A stretch of DNA of 64,000 nt, from positions 1 to 64,000 of the forward strand of contig NZ_NTGZ01000001.1 of assembly GCF_002551245.1 (NCBI RefSeq), given 5' to 3'. Below, in pieces: positions 24,479-31,990 of this stretch (positions are counted from its first letter, which is position 1; each line of letters starts with the position of its first letter). Position numbers and translations under genes: made by a program. The notes under the pieces are model-generated. The model searched no databases, had not been told where the DNA came from, and saw only the letters and a list, made by a program, of their open reading frames with translations. This DNA is from Streptomyces sp. rh34 (GTDB taxonomy: Bacteria > Actinomycetota > Actinomycetes > Streptomycetales > Streptomycetaceae).

Positions 24479-25390
24479 ATGCTGAAGCGCAGACTCATAT
24501 TTCACCGCTGGGGATCCGTCGCGGGGAAACCGGACTTCGCCCCTCGTGTCGTCGCATCAGACCTCGGGGCCGCGATCGCGAGCAATGGCGACTTTGCGAT
24601 CTTCGATGACGGCGACTCGGTTACAGCTGTCGAGGTCGTATCGATCGGCACCGGGAGCGAGCCCACGAATCTGCGACTCTTCGCGCTTCGCGGCGCAGAC
24701 GATCGCCCCTTCAAGTGGGACAGCGCAGGAAGCGTCAGCCCTATCTCGCTCCGCGATCACGAGTATCCAGCAGACGTGAGCCATGTATCCCTCTGGCCCG
24801 ACGGGGTGTGCGCTCACGATTATGCAAAGAACGTCCCACGCCTCTCTCGACTCTCCCTCTTCCTTCGCCGGAAAATGAATGCACACGTCAAGTTCGATGC
24901 CCTTTACCGGGAGGATATGCATGAAAAGCTAACGGCAATGGAAGGTCACATGAGGTCCGTCGAGGTCGCTATGACACGAAGGCACCCTGAGACTACGGGC
25001 CGAGTGTTCGGCACTCTCATTCCAGAGAACTTCGGAAGGCGCGCACCCTCCATTCGTTTCACGCTTGGAATGGGAAAATACGGCCCGCGCGATCGCTATC
25101 TTGATGGCGAAACGGAGGAGCAAGTATTTGCCTTGGCCGAGCAGGCAGACGACTTCGTGACGAATATGATCATTCGTGGGCGCAACCCCGTGACCGGGAG
25201 AGTGGAAACCATCAATCTCCTCCACGAGCGCCTCCAGGTCGAACAGACCTTCTCCAACAGCTCTACCGTCCCCTCCATGCCTAGGCCGGAGGAGGTCTTT
25301 TCGGCACTCGACCACACGTACCACGAATTTCAGCGCGACGGCAAAATTGCCTCAGCAGTGCAAGGGCAGAAGATGCGAGGCAAATCTTAG
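24479..25390 (+). CDS. Unknown cytosolic protein, first gene of a two-gene pair
   Basis: 303 residues, no membrane segment or signal. The N-terminal ~130 are beta-rich (RLIFHRWGSVAGKPDF, LRLFALRGADDRPFKW). Residues 140-165 are helical (REDMHEKLTAMEGHM) and the C-terminal half has charged helices. No family recognised. The start is odd: the best ribosome site (GAGGGGG) is spaced for ATG 24471, which opens a five-codon frame ending in TGA at 24485 and overlapping the main ATG at 24479, so termination-reinitiation is possible. GC is lower than the chromosome. It is followed after 24 bp by a membrane gene, suggesting joint function. Confidence 0.6.
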   Translation: MLKRRLIFHRWGSVAGKPDFAPRVVASDLGAAIASNGDFAIFDDGDSVTAVEVVSIGTGSEPTNLRLFALRGADDRPFKWDSAGSVSPISLRDHEYPADVSHVSLWPDGVCAHDYAKNVPRLSRLSLFLRRKMNAHVKFDALYREDMHEKLTAMEGHMRSVEVAMTRRHPETTGRVFGTLIPENFGRRAPSIRFTLGMGKYGPRDRYLDGETEEQVFALAEQADDFVTNMIIRGRNPVTGRVETINLLHERLQVEQTFSNSSTVPSMPRPEEVFSALDHTYHEFQRDGKIASAVQGQKMRGKS

Positions 25391-25414
25391 CCACCGGCTA
25401 ACGGGAGGGCCTAA

Positions 25415-25921
25415 ATGTTGCGAGCACTAGGACAGTGGCTAGACCAACACCTATGGGCCCTTCCGATATTTATCTTTTCTCTCGTTGAGATTGGCTTTAT
25501 CGCCGGCCATCTCGTAGGCGACGAAGCCTTCCTTCTTGCCAGCTTGAAGGTAGAGAGCCGTAAGGAAATCTATTCATCGTTGACTGGCTCATCCAGCGGC
25601 CTACTAGGCTTCGCTCTCGCCGCTGTAGCGATCATGGCTGCTTTCGGCAGGAGGACCGGGAACACGGATGATGATCGCCGCCGAGAGAATACCCTTGCCG
25701 AAGCCCGGGTCGGAATCAGCAAAATTCTCCTGGCTACGAGCTTTTTACTGATGGTGATTCTGGTAACGGCTACTCTGGCCATCGGGATAGACGACCAGAA
25801 ATTCGGCAGCTTCCTCATCACAAGCGTAATCACTTCAGCAGCGACAGCCAGCATAATAGGCCTCATGGTGAGCTGCGCGGGTCTGGCACTTTCCCTTACG
25901 GAAAGAAGCCGGCAAAACTAA
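25415..25921 (+). CDS. Small membrane protein, second gene of the two-gene pair
   Basis: 168 residues from ATG 25415 (GGGAGGG seven bases before). Four likely membrane helices: WALPIFIFSLVEIGFIAG, SSGLLGFALAAVAIMAAFG, ILLATSFLLMVILVTATLAIG, and TSVITSAATASIIGLMVSCAGLAL. A cytoplasmic basic loop (GRRTGNTDDDRRRENT) separates helices 2 and 3. Codon 111 is TTA (25745-25747), rare in Streptomyces and dependent on the bldA tRNA. A cytosolic sensor plus a four-helix membrane partner resembles two-gene abortive-infection systems, but I have no homology evidence for this. Confidence 0.62.
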   Translation: MLRALGQWLDQHLWALPIFIFSLVEIGFIAGHLVGDEAFLLASLKVESRKEIYSSLTGSSSGLLGFALAAVAIMAAFGRRTGNTDDDRRRENTLAEARVGISKILLATSFLLMVILVTATLAIGIDDQKFGSFLITSVITSAATASIIGLMVSCAGLALSLTERSRQN

Positions 25922-26025
25922 ATTACCCCAGGTCCACCGCAGGGCTACGACCTCGGCCTGCGCGAGAGCATGTTGGAATGATTAAATGGCAGGCTTGAGG
26001 AGCCTCCGAAGGAAGAGGGAGAAGC

Positions 26026-26472
26026 GTGTCGCAGCAGGCCAGCCCTCGTGGGACCTTCCTGAAGATCGCTGAGGTCGTCAGGGCTCGGATCGATGCCGAC
26101 CCGACGATGACCGAGCTACCAACGGCTGCGGACCTGATGGGCGAGTTCGGCGTCTCTCGGGGCGTGGCTCTCCGAGTCTTTGACGCCCTGCAAGAGCAGG
26201 GCGTCGCAGAACGAGTTGCTGGCAGTCGCTTGCGAGTGGTGCGACGTGGGGAAGCAGTCGACCGCCGGCCGTTGGCTGAACGGCTCGCCGAAGTGATCGC
26301 GAATGACCGCCTCGCCGTGGGGGCAACCTTCCCGAGTGCGACCAAGTTGTGTGCACGGTTCGACGTCTCCCGACCCACCCTGGCCAAGGCGCTCCACAAA
26401 CTGGAGGTCGCTGGTCTTCTCTCGGAAGGCAAACAGGGCAAGCCCCGCACCGTGCTGTCCCTGCCAAAGTAA
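26026..26472 (+). CDS. GntR-family regulator with two tandem winged-helix domains (KorSA-like role)
   Basis: 148 residues from GTG 26026. Residues ~10-70 (LPTAADLMGEFGVSRGVALRVFDAL) and ~82-145 (FPSATKLCARFDVSRPTLAKALHKL) are two copies of the GntR winged helix with no effector domain. In pSAM2 the GntR protein KorSA represses pra and so element excision; an equivalent role here is an inference from position in the AICE. A 27-nt dyad over the transfer-operon promoter at 28.46 kb is a plausible target. It is followed closely by the HD gene. Confidence 0.78.
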   Translation: MSQQASPRGTFLKIAEVVRARIDADPTMTELPTAADLMGEFGVSRGVALRVFDALQEQGVAERVAGSRLRVVRRGEAVDRRPLAERLAEVIANDRLAVGATFPSATKLCARFDVSRPTLAKALHKLEVAGLLSEGKQGKPRTVLSLPK

Positions 26473-26489
26473 GAGGAGAGTGCCAGCCT

Positions 26490-27062
26490 GTGAGCTCCAA
26501 AGCGTTGACTGAGTGGGCATACCCGCTTGCCGAGTCGCTGCTCTCCGAGCCGCTGCCGCGTCGATGGGCGCACTCGCAGGGTGTGGCGGAGAGAGCCCGC
26601 GCCCTAGGTCTGATCCTCGGTTCGGACGCCGATCTCCTCGAAGCGGCGGCTGTGCTGCACGACATCGGGTATGCGCCCGACCTTGCCAAGACTGGCTTTC
26701 ACCCGCTGGACGGTGCGCGGTACCTACGGGATGTAGCTCGCGCTGACGAGAGAGTGGTGCGCCTCGTGGCCCATCACTCCTGCGCTTGGATGGAGGCAGA
26801 AGCCCGAGGGCTCCGGGGCGAGTTGGAGGAGGAGTTCCCTCGCGAAGAGCCTCGCCTGAGCGACGCTCTCTGTTTCTGCGACATGAACACCACGCCAGAC
26901 GGCACCCCGACGAATCCAGTAGACCGAATCAACGAGATCGCTGGTCGCTACGGTCCGGAGAGCTTGATCGGGACGTTCATCCGACGCGCAGAACCGGAGA
27001 TCATCGACTGCACGGTACGTGTCCTTGAGCGCCTCGCTGCTGCTAAGCGTCAGCCGACGTAG
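26490..27062 (+). CDS. HD-domain phosphohydrolase
   Basis: 190 residues from GTG 26490, 17 bp after the GntR stop. Metal-binding residues of the HD fold: His in WAHSQGVAERA, the HDIGY doublet, and RLVAHHS. DALCFCDM could supply the last aspartate. HD enzymes hydrolyse nucleotides or phosphate esters. Its end overlaps the convergent Nudix gene by 13 bp. Small HD genes paired with a regulator are common in AICEs; the substrate is unknown. Confidence 0.8.
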   Translation: MSSKALTEWAYPLAESLLSEPLPRRWAHSQGVAERARALGLILGSDADLLEAAAVLHDIGYAPDLAKTGFHPLDGARYLRDVARADERVVRLVAHHSCAWMEAEARGLRGELEEEFPREEPRLSDALCFCDMNTTPDGTPTNPVDRINEIAGRYGPESLIGTFIRRAEPEIIDCTVRVLERLAAAKRQPT

Positions 27063-27523
27063 GGCGCAGTCCGCTCCCGGTCCAGGGCATGCTCGATCCT
27101 GAGCCGCATGGTGGGGTGAATGTCGAACTCGCGCAGGTCCGATGGGCTGACCCATCGGACCTGCGTCGTCTCATCACTCGTACGGACGTCGCCGCCGACC
27201 GGGCGGGCGCGAAAGCAGATGCTGAACTGCTGGCGGGCCTCGCCGTCGTCGTACAACATCACGTGCCCCGGGTCGGTGTAGATCCCCGACATGTCGACGA
27301 CTTCGGCTTTGATACCGGTTTCTTCCCACACCTCGCGCACGACGGTGTCGCTGATGGACTCACCCACGTCGTGACCACCGCCGGGCAGCGCCCAACGGCC
27401 GTTATCCGAGCGCTGGATCAGCAGTACGTCACCTGAGTCATTCTGGACGAACGCCACAACGGACGGCACGACCGAGTTGGCCGGCGGGGCGTCGGGATCG
27501 TGAAGGTAATCGATGCGTCCCAT
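27050..27523 (-). CDS. Nudix hydrolase (possible Pif-type immunity factor)
   Basis: 157 residues from ATG 27523 (GGGAG seven bases before); a TTG two codons earlier is less likely. The Nudix box is complete: GGGHDVGESISDTVVREVWEETG. A sequence-specific link exists to AICE biology: in pSAM2 the Pif protein, which blocks redundant transfer, has a Nudix motif. Whether this gene does the same or cleans nucleotides is open. It follows the XRE gene by two bases as an operon. Confidence 0.82.
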   Translation of the reverse strand: MGRIDYLHDPDAPPANSVVPSVVAFVQNDSGDVLLIQRSDNGRWALPGGGHDVGESISDTVVREVWEETGIKAEVVDMSGIYTDPGHVMLYDDGEARQQFSICFRARPVGGDVRTSDETTQVRWVSPSDLREFDIHPTMRLRIEHALDRERTAPYVG

Positions 27524-27525
27524 GC

Positions 27526-28284
27526 TCAAGCTCCCGTGATGTCGTGGTCTGAGACGGGGCGGGCACTGCCCCAGGTCTGTTCGATGCTATTCGCGTACGT
27601 GTCGAAGAGCCCGCCGCCGGGCAGCCGCCTCAGGTGCAGGACGGGCGCCATGTAGGCCCCGATTCCGTAAACGTGGGTGTTCACCAGCATCTCGTCATCG
27701 GATCGGAAGAGCGAGTTGTAGAGCGTCCCGTCATGCAGGCGGAAGCCGATGTCCGGGTGGCTGGCGAAGAGCGGGCGGTAGTTCACCAGGGCGTTGCGAA
27801 TCTTGCCGTCCATAATGCGGTGACCTTCGTCTATGCCGCGCTGTCGCACCGCCTCGCAGTTCGGGTCCCCCAGCAGGATCCGCACCTGCGTGGCCCCTTC
27901 CGCCTTCTTCTTCAACAGGTCATGAAACAGGGGATCTTCCGATAGCCATAGCCCGGAGTAGACGAGGACATCAACCCGGGACTCGGCTCGCTCGTAGATC
28001 TCACGCCACAAGGTGTTCGGCACCATGTGGCGGTGCGGATAGATGGTGACGATCTCAGCCTTGCTCAGATCGGTTGACGTAGCGACAGCGCGCGAGTCGT
28101 CCCACAGCGTCGTCACATCGACGTTGAGCTTCGCGGCGGTGGCGTACTGATGACGCCTGTACGGGACTTTGCCCTGGGTGATCCAGCGTTCGACCGTCTT
28201 CGGGTTGACCTCGATCGCGTCGGCCAGTTCCTGGATGGTCACGCCCTGAGCGAGCAGGGCCGACCGTAAGCGTTCGTTGGACAT
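27526..28284 (-). CDS. XRE-type regulator with PLD-like C-terminal domain
   Basis: 252 residues. The first ~65 are a Cro/C1 helix-turn-helix (VTIQELADAIEVNPKTVERWITQGKVP). From ~90 onward the fold resembles a phospholipase-D-like domain (VDVLVYSGLWLSEDPLFHDLL, TQVRILLGDPN, SHPDIGFRLHDGTLYNSLF), but I see no full HxKxxxxD motif, so it is probably ligand-binding rather than catalytic. It is divergent from the transfer operon and transcribed with the Nudix gene, placing it in the control module of the AICE. Confidence 0.72.
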   Translation of the reverse strand: MSNERLRSALLAQGVTIQELADAIEVNPKTVERWITQGKVPYRRHQYATAAKLNVDVTTLWDDSRAVATSTDLSKAEIVTIYPHRHMVPNTLWREIYERAESRVDVLVYSGLWLSEDPLFHDLLKKKAEGATQVRILLGDPNCEAVRQRGIDEGHRIMDGKIRNALVNYRPLFASHPDIGFRLHDGTLYNSLFRSDDEMLVNTHVYGIGAYMAPVLHLRRLPGGGLFDTYANSIEQTWGSARPVSDHDITGA

Positions 28285-28437
28285 CTCAACCCCCGTGGGA
28301 CGTCTTGGGACCTCTCGAAGGTAGCTAGATGCACTTCAGCTGTCCACGGAAGGGGTAAACAACGCCCCTGACCTGGGCCGATGCTGATGGAGCGCCAGGA
28401 CGCCAGGGCGCGAAACAAGAAGTCACCGCCGCTTCGC

Positions 28438-28479
28438 TTGACACCACCTCATTGCAGGACCTGTAATACAGGTACTGCA
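28438..28479 (+). promoter_or_regulatory. Promoter with overlapping operator for the transfer operon
   Basis: TTGACA (28438-28443), an 18-bp spacer and TGTAAT (28462-28467) form a near-consensus promoter. The -10 lies inside a 27-nt dyad (28453-28479) with 13-nt arms, one mismatch, and a perfect ACCTGTA-A-TACAGGT core. A repressor bound there would block initiation. The GntR protein at 26026 is the best candidate. The transcript would run right into the genes from 29100. Confidence 0.6.
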
Positions 28480-28810
28480 TCAGGCAGAAGCGGTAGAGGG
28501 GCCCTGTCCGGGTCGCTCAATGCAGAACAAGTCCACAGCGTGATCCACCGCAGTACGGCGGCCGTGACCGTTCCGGCCGAGGCGAGTGGAGACCAGTCGG
28601 CCGAGAAGGGGCCCCCGTCACACCGGAGCCCAACACCCCACACGGGGGACACGCCACCGACTCGAAAGAACCGCTACGGCACACCTTGAAGCTGCCACCT
28701 CAGACGTCCGGGACTTCGGATCTCCCCGGACCGAGCAGCGCCGAGCGAACACGAGAACCGAGCACCCACCCACCTCCTGAATCACTTCGGAGGCCCCATG
28801 AAGAAGCGAA

Positions 28811-28862
28811 TACGCAGGGCGTCACCTGCGCTGGACGAGCGCAGGTGACCACGCCCTATGCG
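28811..28862. other. Large hairpin in the 815-bp AICE non-coding region (origin or transfer candidate)
   Basis: CACCTGCGCT pairs with AGCGCAGGTG, and AGGGCGT pairs with ACGCCCT outside a 3-nt bulge, with weaker outer pairs: a ~40-nt stem-loop. The surrounding region (28285-29099) holds no convincing gene. A structured non-coding stretch in an AICE could be a single-strand origin or a leader attenuator. Confidence 0.4.
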
Positions 28863-29029
28863 TCGGCGGCCAAGCAGTACGGGCCGCCTGTATGAACCGT
28901 GCTTCCCGTGGCTATCGCGGGGCCGGTTGCCTCCCTCGCCCGTCCGGTCCCACCCATGTGGTGGCGCTGTACGGGCGGGGTTGAGGGGAGCCGGAGAACG
29001 TCCCTTCCTGCTTCCTCCGTAGACGGCGC

Positions 29030-29059
29030 GCGGCCCCGGTGCTGGAACACCGGGGCCGC
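29030..29059 (+). terminator. Terminator or attenuator hairpin before the transfer operon
   Basis: A 12-bp perfect GC-rich stem (29030-29041 and 29048-29059, 6-base loop) followed by TGTTCT lies 41 bp before the first gene of the operon. It may attenuate read-through from the upstream promoter. Confidence 0.6.
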
Positions 29060-29099
29060 TGTTCTGGGCCGTCGTACCTGCTAGGGAGAACCACGACCC

Positions 29100-29396
29100 A
29101 TGAAGAGCATTGTGGCCGGTCGCGTAGCGGCCAGCACCACCGAGTTCATTGAACTGGCCCTCGGTACCCCGCTGGAGTTGTGGCTGGGTGTGGAGGGCGA
29201 GAGCGATATGGAGCGCGCCGCCCGCGAGGATGCGGCCCGCGACATCCTCGCCGACAACCCCGACTTCCCCGACCGCGTGAGCCAGGTCGCCGCGCAGGCG
29301 ATCGAGGCCCACGCCCCAGAGCTGTTCAACGTCACGATGCTCCCCGCCCGCCGTCCGGGCGGCCGACGGCAGTACCGGGGCGGTGTGGCGGCATGA
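29100..29396 (+). CDS. Small AICE protein, 98 aa, unknown
   Basis: ATG 29100 with GGGAGA before it. A helical, acidic, cytosolic protein (SDMERAAREDAARDILADNPDFPDRV) with a basic Gly/Arg tail. It overlaps the DUF2637 gene by 4 bp (ATGA). Small genes of this type open AICE spread operons; no domain recognised. Confidence 0.68.
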   Translation: MKSIVAGRVAASTTEFIELALGTPLELWLGVEGESDMERAAREDAARDILADNPDFPDRVSQVAAQAIEAHAPELFNVTMLPARRPGGRRQYRGGVAA

Positions 29397-30424
29397 CCAC
29401 GACGACACAGGAAACGGTGCGGCCGGCGGTTCCGCCGCTGACTCGCCCGGAGATGGGCCTCGCCGGGTTCGGCGCGCTCGCCGCGGCCGGTGTCGGCGTG
29501 CTCGGGCTGCTCTCGTCCTTCGACGCCGTGTCGGACGCGGCGGCGGGGTGGGGGTTCAGTGAGGCGTGGATGGTGCCGGTCGGGATGGACGTGGCGATCC
29601 CGGTGTTCTCGGTGGCCAACCTGCTCCTGATCCGCATGGACATGCCGTTGGCGTGGGTGCGGTTCGTCCCCTGGGTGCTGACCCTGGTGACGTGCGGGCT
29701 GAACGTCTCGGCTGGGCATGGGCTGTGGGCGAAGGTGGCGCACGGGACGATGCCGCTGCTGTGGGTGGTGTTCTCCGAGATCGGCGCGCACATCTACGCC
29801 TCCCGCATCGGCGCGGTGACCGGCCGACGCATGGACAAGATCCGTGCCTCCCGGTGGCTGCTCGCCTTCCCCTCCACCTTCGCCCTGTGGCGCCGGATGA
29901 CGTTGTGGGAGGTCACCTCCTACGCCGACGCCCTCACCCGCGAACGCGAACGCCTCCTGGCTCTTGCCGAGTTGCGTGAACGGCACGGGCGCCGGTGGCG
30001 CTCGCAGACGCCCCGCCGCGAACGCGTCCTGCTCAAGCTCGGAGAACTCAACCCCACACCTGAGCAGGAGCCGCCCGCCCGGCATGAGCCCAACACCGCC
30101 CCGCACATCGAGCCGTCCGGTGCCCCGCACCCTGCAACGGCCCCTTCGGCCAAGCGGCCCCCGCGCCGTCCCGCCAAGGCGAAGCAGCCGAAGCGGACGC
30201 CGGAGGAGATCCTCGCCGAGGCGCGAGAGGTCACCACGGCGTGGCCGGACGCGGCGCTGACCGCTGACGGCATCCGTACGGCGGTGCACGTCTCGCAGGC
30301 CACCGCCCGCACCCTTCGCGACACCCTCAAGGCCGAACGCGCCGCTCAGCCCCTGCACAGCGTCGACACCGCACAGAACCACGACGGTGCCGGTGACGAG
30401 CAGCCCGGGGCGGTGGCGGCATGA
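29393..30424 (+). CDS. DUF2637 membrane protein (spread protein SpdB-like) with C-terminal helical domain
   Basis: 343 residues. Four membrane helices in the first ~150 (MGLAGFGALAAAGVGVLGLLS, WMVPVGMDVAIPVFSVANLLL, FVPWVLTLVTCGLNVSAG, MPLLWVVFSEIGAHIYAS) define DUF2637. A basic juxtamembrane stretch and a Pro-rich linker lead to a C-terminal ~65-residue helical domain (TPEEILAEAREVTTAWP, TARTLRDTL). DUF2637 proteins are a hallmark of Streptomyces conjugative elements and are thought to act in intramycelial spreading. It is coupled by ATGA to genes on both sides. Confidence 0.8.
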   Translation: MTTTTQETVRPAVPPLTRPEMGLAGFGALAAAGVGVLGLLSSFDAVSDAAAGWGFSEAWMVPVGMDVAIPVFSVANLLLIRMDMPLAWVRFVPWVLTLVTCGLNVSAGHGLWAKVAHGTMPLLWVVFSEIGAHIYASRIGAVTGRRMDKIRASRWLLAFPSTFALWRRMTLWEVTSYADALTRERERLLALAELRERHGRRWRSQTPRRERVLLKLGELNPTPEQEPPARHEPNTAPHIEPSGAPHPATAPSAKRPPRRPAKAKQPKRTPEEILAEAREVTTAWPDAALTADGIRTAVHVSQATARTLRDTLKAERAAQPLHSVDTAQNHDGAGDEQPGAVAA

Positions 30425-31050
30425 GCACCCTCTTAACCGCTATCGCCGCCGCCGGTCCGCTCGCGGCCGGGTGGTCGGTGCACACGGTGTGGATGCGCCG
30501 CTCCCTGCGCACGGCTCGCCGTGACCCGCTCACCGGGCTCCGCACCCGTGACGGCTTCACCCGCCGCGCCACCGCCCTGTTGAAGGACCCGCGGGCGGTG
30601 GTGGTCCTCGCGGACATCGACCGCTTCAAGCAGATCAACGACACCCACGGCCACGCCGCTGGGGATGCCCTGTTGAAGGCGACCGCGGACCGGCTCGCGC
30701 ACTACGTGGGCCGGGACGGGGTCGCCGGACGGCTCGGTGGGGATGAGTTCGCCGCCGTCGTCATCGACACCCACGGCACCGTCGGCGACCTGCTCGCCGT
30801 TCTCCACGGCGTGCTCGCCCGCCCCGCGGACGGGCTCGATCCGGCGGTGCGCACCACGGTGTCGCTCGGCTGGGTCCGCTCCTCCGACCACCCCAGCGAC
30901 GACCTCTCCGGCCTGCTCCGGCGGGCCGATGAGGCGATGTACACGGCGAAGCAGGCACGGGCCGGGGTCCGCCGGGCCGGGCTCGGCAGGCTGCTCGCCA
31001 CGTGGTCGGGGCGTCGTGCCGGCCGCCGCGGTACGGGGGTGGCGGCATGA
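30421..31050 (+). CDS. GGDEF diguanylate cyclase carried by the AICE
   Basis: 209 residues. One N-terminal membrane-like segment (LLTAIAAAGPLAAGWSVHTVW), then a complete GGDEF domain: RRDPLTGLRTRDGF, VVVLADIDRFKQINDTHGH, the active site GRLGGDEFAAVV, and DEAMYTAKQ. It should make cyclic di-GMP from two GTP. In Streptomyces that nucleotide activates BldD and delays sporulation. Codon 5 is TTA (30433-30435), so expression should need the developmental tRNA bldA. ATGA overlap with the DUF2637 gene. Confidence 0.88.
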   Translation: MSTLLTAIAAAGPLAAGWSVHTVWMRRSLRTARRDPLTGLRTRDGFTRRATALLKDPRAVVVLADIDRFKQINDTHGHAAGDALLKATADRLAHYVGRDGVAGRLGGDEFAAVVIDTHGTVGDLLAVLHGVLARPADGLDPAVRTTVSLGWVRSSDHPSDDLSGLLRRADEAMYTAKQARAGVRRAGLGRLLATWSGRRAGRRGTGVAA

Positions 31051-31432
31051 AGCGCCCCCGGCGTTCGGCAGGTGCTACGACCCGACCGGGACGACGTACG
31101 GGGTGCCGACGTTCCCGTGGAGGTACGCCCCCGACGGCTACGCCACCCGCCGCCAGCTCCGCGCCCGCGGACTCCGCCCGGGTGGTCAGCCGGTCGCCGC
31201 GCAGGTGATGCGCCGCGCCCCGCGCCGCAAGGGCGGGGTGTCCATCGCCTACCTCTACCGCCTCGATCTCGCCAAGCCCGTCCGACCCATGACCCCGGGA
31301 CGGGCTACGGCTCTCGCCGCCGCGATGACCGCGCGCCGCACCTGCCCGCAGTGCCGCGTCGACGTCGGGTACTGCATCCCGACTTCGCTCGGCATGTGCC
31401 CCGGTTGCGCCTACTCCTCCTCCCCTGTCTGA
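31016..31432 (+). CDS. RRQRL-type zinc-binding AICE protein (start uncertain)
   Basis: 138 residues if GTG 31016 is used, overlapping the GGDEF gene by 35 bp; GTG 31103 is a shorter option. The conserved core is YDPTGTTYGVPTFPWRYAPDGYATRRQLRARGLRPGGQ split over two motifs, ending with two CxxC pairs (CPQCRVDVGYC, CPGC), hence zinc-binding. An ATGA-coupled ATG at 31047 lies in another frame and runs into unrelated sequence, so a one-base frameshift near 31065 may have separated the original start from the body. Confidence 0.6.
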   Translation: MPAAAVRGWRHEAPPAFGRCYDPTGTTYGVPTFPWRYAPDGYATRRQLRARGLRPGGQPVAAQVMRRAPRRKGGVSIAYLYRLDLAKPVRPMTPGRATALAAAMTARRTCPQCRVDVGYCIPTSLGMCPGCAYSSSPV

Positions 31433-31451
31433 CCCGGAAGGGTTGATCGCC

Positions 31452-31847
31452 ATGCTCGGCTCGCTGTTCGTCCTGCTCTACCTCGGTCACCTGCTGGCCG
31501 ACTACCCGTTCCAGACCGATCACCAGGCAGCCCACAAGGCCGACTGCAACGCCGCCGGGTGGGCCGCGAACCTCGCCCACGCCGCCACCCACGTGGCCAC
31601 CTGCGCCACCACCCTGATCGTGGGTGCCCTGATCCTCGACGACGTCGTGCTGTCCGTGCCGGTCGTCGTGGCCGTGCTGCTGTGGATCGGTGGCACGCAC
31701 GCCTTCATCGACCGGCGGTGGCCTGTCGCCCGCTGGATGGCCCTCGCCAAGCAGGCCGGATGGGCGAAGAACGGTGGGGCTGCCCATGTGGACCAGACCG
31801 CGCACGTTCTCGTGCTCGTGGTCGCCGCGTTCGCCCTCGCCGCCTGA
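31452..31847 (+). CDS. DUF3307-like membrane protein
   Basis: 131 residues from ATG 31452 (GGAAGGG nine bases before). Membrane helices near residues 2-18 (GSLFVLLYLGHLLADYP), 40-60, 63-82 and 112-131. The motif LLADYPFQTDHQAAHK and HAFIDRRW resemble DUF3307 proteins. Part of the spread operon; a terminator follows at 31862. Confidence 0.68.
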   Translation: MLGSLFVLLYLGHLLADYPFQTDHQAAHKADCNAAGWAANLAHAATHVATCATTLIVGALILDDVVLSVPVVVAVLLWIGGTHAFIDRRWPVARWMALAKQAGWAKNGGAAHVDQTAHVLVLVVAAFALAA

Positions 31848-31861
31848 AATCGAACCCGTGA

Positions 31862-31888
31862 ACGAGGGGCAGGAATCCTGCCCCTCGT
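31862..31888 (+). terminator. Terminator of the spread operon
   Basis: A 12-bp perfect stem with a 3-base loop, 14 bp after the stop of the preceding gene. Confidence 0.8.
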
Positions 31889-31919
31889 CCCCGTCCCGGG
31901 GACTGAGCATCAACGACAT

Positions 31920-31958
31920 GGGCCCGGCCGCTCACCTCTCACAGCGTCGGCCGGGCCC
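31920..31958 (+). terminator. GC hairpin in the traB leader
   Basis: An 11-bp perfect stem (31920-31930 and 31948-31958) 32 bp before traB. It may terminate or attenuate transcription entering traB. Confidence 0.5.
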
Positions 31959-31990
31959 GTGCCCACTCCCTTGTCCAGGAAGGACATTCA

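Noticed and set aside
28381-28895. Short plus-strand frames in the AICE non-coding region
   Set aside because: They cross the promoter and stem-loop and have no ribosome site or plausible composition.
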